A program made the translations under genes and the position numbers. A stretch of DNA of 9,222 nt from NCBI GenBank assembly GCA_016297585.1, contig JAEDGJ010000093.1:1-9222 (forward strand). Direction: 5' to 3'. Below are positions 1 through 6,069 of this stretch, piece by piece. A model generated the notes under the pieces. It worked only from the letters and a program-made list of their open reading frames with translations, had not been told where the DNA came from and did not search any database. Source of the stretch: Clostridiaceae bacterium. GTDB taxonomy: Bacteria; Bacillota; Clostridia; Oscillospirales; QAMX01. Numbering within the stretch: position 1 is the first letter of the stretch; each line of letters begins with the position of its first letter.

Positions 1-93
1 GACGGTTTCGGTGGGGAAGATCACAAGCTTCCCCTCGCGCAGGAGCTTTCCGGCATGTTCTGCGTCCCGCGCGGTCAGGTGTTCGGTGTGCAT
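1..93 (-). CDS. tsaC: Threonylcarbamoyl-AMP synthase (TsaC/Sua5/YrdC family), N-terminal fragment, cut by window edge
   Basis: Only the first 31 codons are present; the gene continues beyond base 1. The ATG at 91-93 sits 8 bases after a GAGGCG Shine-Dalgarno sequence (102-107). Residues 17-31 read LLREGKLVIFPTETV, the strongly conserved opening of the YrdC fold (a helix ending LxxGgvv, then a strand ending PTeTvYGLg). Enzymes of this family make threonylcarbamoyl-AMP from threonine, bicarbonate and ATP, the first step of t6A modification at tRNA position 37. In Firmicutes the protein is often the longer Sua5 form; which form this is cannot be told here. It follows ftsH after a probable terminator whose T-run lies in this gene's leader, so it may be transcribed by read-through or from a promoter I could not identify. 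The family call is firm for so short a piece, but rests on one motif. Confidence 0.8.
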   Translation of the reverse strand, partial: MHTEHLTARDAEHAGKLLREGKLVIFPTETV

Positions 94-109
94 AAGCTTT
101 GCGCCTCGT

Positions 110-153
110 AAAAACAGACGCGGGGGGGAAGGGGAAACTCCCCCGCCCCCCGG
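110..153 (-). terminator. Probable intrinsic terminator after ftsH
   Basis: Read on the minus strand, a G-rich arm (153-139) pairs with a C-rich arm (135-121) around a 3-base loop: a run of six G-C pairs, a C/T mismatch, a G-T wobble, four G-C pairs and an A-T pair next to the loop. A run of five T lies at 114-110, six bases past the stem. The hairpin begins 8 bases after the ftsH stop codon. The stem is very stable, but the T-run is short and slightly distant and falls inside the tsaC leader, so termination may be partial. Confidence 0.6.
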
Positions 154-160
154 CATCCGG

Positions 161-2245
161 TCATTTTTTGTCGTCCTCGGACGGCGGATTCTGGGTCTCG
201 TGCGGCTCTTCTGCCGCAGGCTGATCGGGCGCGCTGACGGTGTCGCGCGCTTCGGGATGCTGCTTGATGAACTCGTCGTAGGACGGGTTGTCGGGCGGGA
301 TCCACGGCGGCACGGTGTCTTCCTTTTTATCGGACTTGCGGCGCGCTTCCTCGGCGAGGATCGCCTCGTGCTTTTCGCGCTCCGCTTCCTTCTGCGCCTC
401 GAGATCGGCTTCGATCGTCTCCACGGCGTCGCCCGCCATAATGCGGCGGAAGACGTCGCCGTCCATCGTCTCGTGCTTTAAGAGGAACCCGGCGACGGCG
501 TGCAGGCTGTCCAGATGCGCGCGGAGGATCTCCTCGCAGCGGGTATAGGCGTCGCCGACGATGCGGCGCACCTCGCCGTCGATCTCGGCGGCGACCTCCT
601 CGGAATAGTTGCGCGTGGCGGTAAAGTCGCGGCCGAGGAAGACCTCGTCGTGCTCGGAGCCGTAGGTGACGGGGCCCAATACATCGCTCATGCCGTATTT
701 TGTGACCATCTTGCGCGCGATGTCGGAGCTGCGCTGGATGTCGTTCGACGCGCCGGTCGAGATGTCGTCGAGCACGAGCTTTTCGGCGACGCGGCCGCCG
801 AGAAGGGCGACCATGTCCTCGAGCATCTCGCTTTTGGAGACATAGCTCTTGTCGGCGGAGGGCAGGTTCAGGTTATAGCCGCCCGCGCGGCCGCGCGGGA
901 TGATGGAGATCTGGTGCACGGGATCCTGCGTCGGGAGGAAGTGGTTGACGACGGCGTGACCCGCCTCGTGATAGGCGGTCAGGCGGCGGTCCTTCTCGCT
1001 GATGACGTGGGACTTCTTTTCCGGCCCCATGATGACCTTGACGAGCGCCTCCTGCAGCTCCTGATCGCCGATCAGGGGCTTTTTGCGGCGCACGGCGAGC
1101 AGCGCAGCCTCGTTTAACAGGTTCTCGAGGTCGGCGCCGGTAAAGCCCGCGGTGGTTTTCGCGATATTTTCGAGGTGGATCGTCTTTTCGAACTTCTTGT
1201 TGCGCGCGTGCAGGCGCAGGATCGCCTCGCGCCCCTTGACGTCCGGGACGCCGACGTAGACCTGACGGTCAAAGCGTCCGGGACGCAGCAGCGCCGGGTC
1301 GAGGATGTCGGGACGGTTGGTCGCGGCGATGATGATGACGCCCTCGTTGGCGCCGAAGCCGTCCATCTCGACGAGCATCTGGTTTAAGGTCTGCTCGCGC
1401 TCGTCGTGTCCGCCGCCGAGTCCCGTGCCGCGCTGGCGACCTACCGCGTCGATCTCGTCGATGAAGATGATGGCGGGAGCCGCCTTTTTCGCCTGATCGA
1501 AGAGGTCGCGCACACGGGACGCGCCGACGCCGACGTACAGCTCGACGAAATCGGAGCCGGAGATGGAGAAGAACGGCACGCCCGCCTCGCCCGCAACGGC
1601 GCGCGCGAGCAGCGTTTTGCCGGTTCCGGGAGGGCCGACGAGCAGCACGCCCTTCGGGATGCGCGCGCCCATGTCCGAAAAGCGCTTCGGCGCCTTGAGG
1701 AAATCGACGAGCTCCGAGAGCTCCTCTTTCTCCTCGTCCGCGCCTTCCACGTCGGCAAAGGTCTTCTTGTTCTTGTCGTCGGCGAGCTTCGCGCGCGCCT
1801 TGCCGAAGTTCATCGCGCCGCGCGCACCGCCGCCTCCGCCCTCGGCGCGGTTCATCATATAGAACCAGAACAGCCCGAAGAGGACGATTAAGACGACATA
1901 CGGCAGAAAGCTCCACCAGACGGATATGCTCTCGGCGGCGCGGATGTCGTACCATTCGATAAGCCCCTGCTCGCGCTGACTGTTGATCGTATCCCCGACG
2001 TCGTCGAAGAACAGCGTCCAGCTCGGCACCGTCCAGGAGACCTGGGAGCCGTCGCGCAGCTCCATGAGCATCTGGTTGTCGTCGATGACAAATTTCTTGA
2101 CTTTTCCCTCTTTGAAGAGGGTGATGACCTCGGAATACGCGGGTTCCTCGGGCTGGTTGGAATTATACAGAACGGCGATGGTGCCGATCAGGAAAACCAG
2201 GACGATGATGTAAAAACCGATGCCGCGAAAACTGGATTTCTTCAA
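161..2245 (-). CDS. ftsH: ATP-dependent zinc metalloprotease FtsH (membrane AAA+ protease)
   Basis: A 694-residue membrane-anchored hexameric protease that unfolds and degrades misfolded membrane proteins and some regulators. Membrane segments lie at about residues 10-28 and 109-131, with the extracytoplasmic FtsH domain between them. The AAA+ module follows: Walker A GPPGTGKT (204-211), pore loop YVGVGASR (237-244), Walker B IIFIDEID (259-266), and a second region of homology with the arginine pair near 321-327. The peptidase site is HEAGH (426-430) with the third zinc ligand D502 in GASND. The pore loop aromatic is Tyr where E. coli has Phe, a conservative change. The tail after about residue 610 is charged, then Pro/Glu/Asp-rich, making the protein longer than B. 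subtilis FtsH (about 637 residues). The start is TTG, chosen because of the well-placed AAGAGGTG. The gene is 51 bases after hpt with no clear promoter between, so it is probably co-transcribed. Confidence 0.98.
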   Translation of the reverse strand: MKKSSFRGIGFYIIVLVFLIGTIAVLYNSNQPEEPAYSEVITLFKEGKVKKFVIDDNQMLMELRDGSQVSWTVPSWTLFFDDVGDTINSQREQGLIEWYDIRAAESISVWWSFLPYVVLIVLFGLFWFYMMNRAEGGGGGARGAMNFGKARAKLADDKNKKTFADVEGADEEKEELSELVDFLKAPKRFSDMGARIPKGVLLVGPPGTGKTLLARAVAGEAGVPFFSISGSDFVELYVGVGASRVRDLFDQAKKAAPAIIFIDEIDAVGRQRGTGLGGGHDEREQTLNQMLVEMDGFGANEGVIIIAATNRPDILDPALLRPGRFDRQVYVGVPDVKGREAILRLHARNKKFEKTIHLENIAKTTAGFTGADLENLLNEAALLAVRRKKPLIGDQELQEALVKVIMGPEKKSHVISEKDRRLTAYHEAGHAVVNHFLPTQDPVHQISIIPRGRAGGYNLNLPSADKSYVSKSEMLEDMVALLGGRVAEKLVLDDISTGASNDIQRSSDIARKMVTKYGMSDVLGPVTYGSEHDEVFLGRDFTATRNYSEEVAAEIDGEVRRIVGDAYTRCEEILRAHLDSLHAVAGFLLKHETMDGDVFRRIMAGDAVETIEADLEAQKEAEREKHEAILAEEARRKSDKKEDTVPPWIPPDNPSYDEFIKQHPEARDTVSAPDQPAAEEPHETQNPPSEDDKK

Positions 2246-2250
2246 AAAAA

Positions 2251-2258
2251 CACCTCTT
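2251..2258 (-). promoter_or_regulatory. Ribosome binding site fixing the TTG start of ftsH
   Basis: AAGAGGTG on the minus strand lies 5 bases (all T) before TTG at 2245-2243. No ATG or GTG follows in frame before the first membrane segment, so TTG is the only start that keeps the whole signal-anchor helix. Confidence 0.8.
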
Positions 2259-2296
2259 TTGCGATGCCTGCCGCGCCTGTTTCAAGCGCGCGCGGG

Positions 2297-2851
2297 TCAT
2301 CGATAGCACTCGGGCTTCAGGACGCCGATAAACGGGAGATTGCGGTACATACCGGCAAAGTCGAGACCGTAGCCGACGACGAATTTGTCCTCGATTTCGA
2401 AGCCGCAGTAGTCGATCTGAACGGGAACACGGCGGCGGGAGGGCTTGTCAAGCAGGGACACGAGCTTTACGGAGGCGGGATTTCTGCTCCGCAGAAGGCG
2501 GAGTATGTAGTCCATCGTATAGCCGGAGTCCACGATGTCCTCGACGATGAGGACATGCTGCCCTTCGATGCCCTTGATGTCGCGGGTCACGCGGATCTGC
2601 CCGGAGGACTCGGTCGAGTTGCCGTAGGAGGACGCCGCCATGAAGTCGATCTCGCAGTGGAGATCGATGGCGCGCACCAGATCGGCCAGGAAAATGAAGG
2701 ACCCCTTGAGCATGCCGACGACCAGCAGCCGTCCGTCCAGCCCCTCATAGCCGCGGCGAATCTCCTCGCCCAGTTCCGTCACGCGCGTGCGCAGTTCCGA
2801 TTCCGAAATCAGGATCTCCTGAAGGGCGTCCGCCGCCGATACCATATGCAT
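2297..2851 (-). CDS. hpt: Hypoxanthine phosphoribosyltransferase
   Basis: A 184-residue purine salvage enzyme that converts hypoxanthine (and usually guanine) plus PRPP to IMP or GMP in the cytoplasm. The PRPP-binding motif VLIVEDIVDSGYTM spans residues 100-113, with the acidic pair E104/D105 and probable catalytic base D108. The early loop LLVVGMLKGSFIFLADL (42-58) and the base-binding tail GYGLDFAGMYRNLPFIGVL (160-178) are typical of bacterial HPRT. The frame stays open upstream to 2980, but that would overlap the end of tilS. I chose ATG 2849-2851 because AAGAGAGGA lies 9 bases before it; another in-frame ATG two codons on (2843-2845) is possible, giving 182 residues. The gene starts 22 bases after tilS. 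The tilS-hpt-ftsH order is conserved in Firmicutes. As I recall, TilS and HprT of B. subtilis have been reported to act together as an activator of ftsH. Confidence 0.96.
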   Translation of the reverse strand: MHMVSAADALQEILISESELRTRVTELGEEIRRGYEGLDGRLLVVGMLKGSFIFLADLVRAIDLHCEIDFMAASSYGNSTESSGQIRVTRDIKGIEGQHVLIVEDIVDSGYTMDYILRLLRSRNPASVKLVSLLDKPSRRRVPVQIDYCGFEIEDKFVVGYGLDFAGMYRNLPFIGVLKPECYR

Positions 2852-2873
2852 AGCATGGTTTCCTCTCTTATTC

Positions 2874-4241
2874 TCAGAATAGATCTGTCTTATCCGCAGG
2901 ATTTGCGTCCTCCGCCGCCTCAAGCGTGATCTCGAGCGCATCTGCCCCCGGCGCCGGCACAAAGCCCTCCGCCGTGCCAAGCCCCATCACCGCGGCGATC
3001 CGGCCGTCCGACACGAAAACGGGCAGCAGCGCCCGCGCGGACACGGGAATTTTGGCATCGATCATCGCTTTTTTCAGAGTCTTTGTTCCATTTTCATGGG
3101 GCAAGCGGATTCTGTCACCTGTTTTGCGCGACCGTACCAACAGTATACCATGAATCGCGCAGGAATCAACGTAGATTTTATGAAAAGTATTCGAATTTTG
3201 CTCGGGGCTTTTCGTTTTTTTTACGGCAAGACAAAGCCCCGTGCCGGGAAGCGCCGTCGTGCGTCCGACGGCAAGCGCCGTCTCGGGGATCCGCGCGTCC
3301 TCCGCATCCGTTTTCGCGGGCAGGATGCGCAGTTCGTCGTATTCGCGCACGGCGCGCGCGCCGGGAAGATCGACGGCGCCGTGTCCCGTCTGTGTGCGGC
3401 AGAGCGCGAGCACGGCGCGGATATGCTTTTCCGTCAGGTCGTCTCTTCCGTAGAGCATCCGGATCGCCCGGGCACCGACGGCGCGCGGCGCGTCGGAGAT
3501 CGCCTTCGCGGACGCGGGCACGGCCGCAAGTCTTTCGGCATAGAACCGCAGCGCCTCGTCGTCCTCGCGCAGCCGCTCAAACGCGGCGAGCGCATGGGAA
3601 AGCGCCTGCGCGTTGACACGCAGCAGCGCGGGCACGGCCTCGTGCCGGAGGATGTTGCGGGACGCCGCATCCTCCGCGTTGGTCGAGTCCTCGACATAGC
3701 TTTCCCCCCGGGAGGCAAGATATGCAAGGATCTCCCCGCGGGAAAGCGCGAGGATCGGGCGCACCAACGTCAGGCCGCCGGGCAGCGTCCGCACGGGCGC
3801 GATGCCGAGTCCCGCGGCGCCGGTCCCGCGCGCCAGGTTAAAGAGCGCGGTCTCCAGCGCGTCGGACGCGTTGTGCGCGACCGCGAGATGTGCCGCGCCG
3901 CATGCCGCCGCCGCTTCGCAGAGCGCCCGGTAGCGCAGCTTTCGCGCCGTACCCTCGACGCCCCTGCCGTCGAGGTGCTCGAGCACCCGGACGTCGCGGC
4001 GCACGAAGGGGATGCCGTGCCGCGCGCAGAACGCCTCGCAGAAGCGCGCGTCCCGCTCCGCCTCCGCGCCGCGCAGTCCATGCTGCACATGCACGGCGGT
4101 GACGGGCACGCCGAGCGCCCGCAAAATCAGCAGCAGCGCGGTCGAATCCGCGCCGCCGGAGAAGCCGGCGACGGTGACGGCATCGGGAGACAGCCCGTGT
4201 TCGCGGTAAAAGGCGGCTGCACGCCGCTCGGCAGGTTCCAT
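2874..4241 (-). CDS. tilS: tRNA(Ile)-lysidine synthetase TilS
   Basis: A 455-residue enzyme that uses ATP to attach lysine to C34 of the CAU-anticodon isoleucine tRNA, changing its charging from Met to Ile and its reading to AUA. The N-terminal PP-loop ATPase has SGGADST (28-34), HVQHGLRG (51-58) and AHNASDALET (122-131), the last a variant of the usual AHHADDQAET. SRGEILAYL (167-175), DSTN (185-188) and RNILRHEAVPAL (195-206) are further family blocks. The C-terminal TilS domain spans about 365-440, with VRSRKTGDRIRL and GTKTLKKAMIDAKIP. The ATG overlaps the dnaB stop by one base (TAATG), behind a GAGGGTG within dnaB, so translational coupling is likely. Bases about 3070-3240 (residues about 335-390) are distinctly AT-richer than the rest of the gene, but the reading frame and conserved motifs continue through them. 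Confidence 0.97.
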   Translation of the reverse strand: MEPAERRAAAFYREHGLSPDAVTVAGFSGGADSTALLLILRALGVPVTAVHVQHGLRGAEAERDARFCEAFCARHGIPFVRRDVRVLEHLDGRGVEGTARKLRYRALCEAAAACGAAHLAVAHNASDALETALFNLARGTGAAGLGIAPVRTLPGGLTLVRPILALSRGEILAYLASRGESYVEDSTNAEDAASRNILRHEAVPALLRVNAQALSHALAAFERLREDDEALRFYAERLAAVPASAKAISDAPRAVGARAIRMLYGRDDLTEKHIRAVLALCRTQTGHGAVDLPGARAVREYDELRILPAKTDAEDARIPETALAVGRTTALPGTGLCLAVKKTKSPEQNSNTFHKIYVDSCAIHGILLVRSRKTGDRIRLPHENGTKTLKKAMIDAKIPVSARALLPVFVSDGRIAAVMGLGTAEGFVPAPGADALEITLEAAEDANPADKTDLF

Positions 4242-5572
4242 TATGCACCCTCATGCCGCGTATCGACCGAACCGAAGCGGGTAAACTGTCCCTGCCATTT
4301 CAGCGGGATCGTATCGGTCGAGCCGTGGCGGTTTTTGGCGATGATGAGCTCGGCGCTGTCCTTCTGCGCCGATTCCTTATTATAGTAGTCCTCGCGGTAC
4401 AGAAACATGACAATATCGGCGTCCTGCTCGATGGAGCCGGACTCGCGCAGGTCGGAGAGCATCGGCTTCTTGTCGGCGCGCTGCTCGGTGGCGCGGGAGA
4501 GCTGGGAGCAGCACAGCACCGGCACGTTCAGCTCCTTGGCCATGATCTTCAGCGAACGGGAGATGTCGGCGACCTCCGTCACGCGGTTTTCGTACTTTTT
4601 CCCGCCGGTCATCAGCTGCAGGTAGTCGATGACGACGAGTCCGAGCCGGTCGCCGAGGCGGCGGCACTTCGACTTCATCTCCGCGACGCCGATGCCGGGG
4701 TTGTCGTCGATATAGATCTCCTGCCGCGACAGCAGGTTCGTCGCCAGCGCGATCCTGCCCCACTCCTCGCCCACGATGTCGCCCGAGCGCAGCTTCTGCA
4801 CCGCGACGGCGGCGGTGCTGGACAGGAGACGGGAGGCGAGCTGCTCGCGCGACATCTCGAGCTGGAAGATCGCGACGGCCTTGCCGGACTGCTTGGCGGC
4901 GTTGAACGCGATATTCAGGGCAAAGCTGGTCTTGCCCATACCGGGTCGGGACGCGAGCAGGATGAGGTCGGACTTATTCAGCCCCGAAATATAGCTGTCG
5001 AGCGCCTCGATGCCGGTCGGAATGCCGGGCAGCTTGCACGTATTGCGGTACAGCGACTCGAGATCGGCCATGACGTCGAGCAGCACGGTCTTGATCGGCA
5101 GCAGATCGCGGCTTTCGCGGCCGCGCCGCAGCTCATAGACCATCCGCTCGGCGTTTTCGAGCATTTCCCGCGCGCTGCCCTCGCCCGCCGCAACCATATT
5201 CGTGATTTTCGTGCCGATATCCCCGAGCGAGCGCATCAGCGCGCGTTCGGAGACGATGCGGGCGTATTCGAGGACATGGGCGGCGGTGGGCGTGATCTCG
5301 ATGAGCTGCGCAAGATACGCCGTGCCGCCGACATCGGAGAGCTGCCCGTGCGATTCGAGGTATTCCTGCAGCGTCACCGCGTCGATCGTCTCGCCCGCGG
5401 TGAACATCGAGACAAACGCCTCGTAGAGCGTCTTGTTCTGCGGAAAATAGAAGTCGTCGGCACGCAGGACGGGCAGAACATCCGGCACGCAGGACGGCGA
5501 GATCAGCATCGAGCCGATGACCGCCTGCTCCGCCTCCGCGGAGTGGGGCGCACCCGGCGCAAACGCGTCCAT
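4241..5572 (-). CDS. dnaB: Replicative DNA helicase (DnaB family; DnaC in B. subtilis naming)
   Basis: A 443-residue hexameric 5'-3' helicase that unwinds DNA at the replication fork and contacts primase. The N-terminal DnaB domain (about 8-110) opens with the typical PHSAEAEQAVIGSML. A linker leads into the RecA-like ATPase (about 180-440), with Walker A SRPGMGKT (208-215), FQLEMS (236-241), Walker B VVIDYLQL (313-320), sensor-like CCSQLSRATEQR (354-365), LRESGSIEQDADIV (375-388) and KNRHGSTD (413-420). The length is normal and no intein interrupts the ATPase loops, a common insertion site in this family. The ATG follows the rplI stop directly with no spacer; the only upstream Shine-Dalgarno-like stretch is a weak GGTGA in the rplI end, so translation probably depends on ribosomes finishing rplI. 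The rplI-dnaB pairing is a standard Firmicute arrangement. Confidence 0.98.
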   Translation of the reverse strand: MDAFAPGAPHSAEAEQAVIGSMLISPSCVPDVLPVLRADDFYFPQNKTLYEAFVSMFTAGETIDAVTLQEYLESHGQLSDVGGTAYLAQLIEITPTAAHVLEYARIVSERALMRSLGDIGTKITNMVAAGEGSAREMLENAERMVYELRRGRESRDLLPIKTVLLDVMADLESLYRNTCKLPGIPTGIEALDSYISGLNKSDLILLASRPGMGKTSFALNIAFNAAKQSGKAVAIFQLEMSREQLASRLLSSTAAVAVQKLRSGDIVGEEWGRIALATNLLSRQEIYIDDNPGIGVAEMKSKCRRLGDRLGLVVIDYLQLMTGGKKYENRVTEVADISRSLKIMAKELNVPVLCCSQLSRATEQRADKKPMLSDLRESGSIEQDADIVMFLYREDYYNKESAQKDSAELIIAKNRHGSTDTIPLKWQGQFTRFGSVDTRHEGA

Positions 5573-6016
5573 TTACTCGGTCACCGTGACATAGAGCGTC
5601 CCCGTGATCTCCGGGAACAGGCGAACCTTGAGTTCGTAGGTGCCGTAGGCCTTGATCGCGTCGGGCATGTCGATCTTGCGGTGATCGACCTCGCAGCCGT
5701 GCTGGGCGCGGAGCGCCTCGGCGATCTCCTTCGCGGTCACGGCGCCGAAGAGCTTGCCGGAGTCTCCCGCGCGCTTCTGGACGCGCACGGGCATCGACGC
5801 GAGCTTCGACGCGAGCGCGCGCGCCTGCTCCTGCTCGAGCTCGCGCTTGCGCTGCATCGCCGCCTCGCGGTTCTTGATCGCGTTCATCGCGTCGGCGTTG
5901 GCCTCAACGGCGAGCTTTCTCGGCAGCAGGTAGTTGCGCGCGTAGCCGTCGGAAACGTTGACGATCTGACCCTTTTTCCCCTGTCCGGAGACGTCGGCCT
6001 GTAAAATAACCTTCAT
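5573..6016 (-). CDS. rplI: 50S ribosomal protein bL9
   Basis: A 147-residue large-subunit protein that binds 23S rRNA near the L1 stalk and helps keep reading frame. The N-terminal rRNA-binding domain has the family hallmark GKKGQIVNVSDGYARNYLLPRKLA (residues 13-36, with the N-Y-L core). A long connecting helix rich in Lys, Arg, Glu and Gln follows (about 40-75), then a C-terminal domain with GKLFGAVTAKEIAEAL (about 86-101) and a final strand ending LYVTVTE. The length matches the family. The ATG at 6014-6016 is 8 bases after AAAGGA (6025-6030). It lies 53 bases after gdpP, with a strong hairpin in the gap, and directly abuts dnaB downstream. Confidence 0.98.
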   Translation of the reverse strand: MKVILQADVSGQGKKGQIVNVSDGYARNYLLPRKLAVEANADAMNAIKNREAAMQRKRELEQEQARALASKLASMPVRVQKRAGDSGKLFGAVTAKEIAEALRAQHGCEVDHRKIDMPDAIKAYGTYELKVRLFPEITGTLYVTVTE

Positions 6017-6036
6017 ATGAATAGTCCTTTCTTTCC

Positions 6037-6064
6037 CGCGGAACGAAAAAATGCCCGTTCCGCG
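6037..6064 (-). promoter_or_regulatory. Perfect 9-bp hairpin in the gdpP-rplI gap
   Basis: Arms CGCGGAACG (6064-6056) and CGTTCCGCG (6045-6037) are perfectly complementary around a 10-base loop GGCATTTTTT on the minus strand. It lies between the gdpP stop and the rplI Shine-Dalgarno. The T-run is in the loop, not after the stem, so this is not a standard intrinsic terminator. Likely roles are mRNA processing, stabilising the rplI message, or protein binding; none can be chosen from sequence alone. Confidence 0.6.
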
Positions 6065-6069
6065 TCCTT

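Noticed and set aside
2852..2980. An N-terminal extension of hpt up to 2980
   Set aside because: It would overlap the end of tilS, is Arg-rich and unlike HPRT, and a good Shine-Dalgarno at 2861-2869 supports the ATG at 2849-2851.
3096..4385. A 429-codon open frame on the plus strand opposite tilS
   Set aside because: Antisense shadow of tilS with low-complexity Arg/Gly/Ala composition and no recognisable domain.
4253..6004. A 583-codon open frame on the plus strand opposite dnaB and rplI
   Set aside because: It lies fully antisense to two genes with unmistakable motifs, shows no family resemblance, and is rich in Arg, Gly, Ala and Val as expected from the complement of GC-rich coding sequence.
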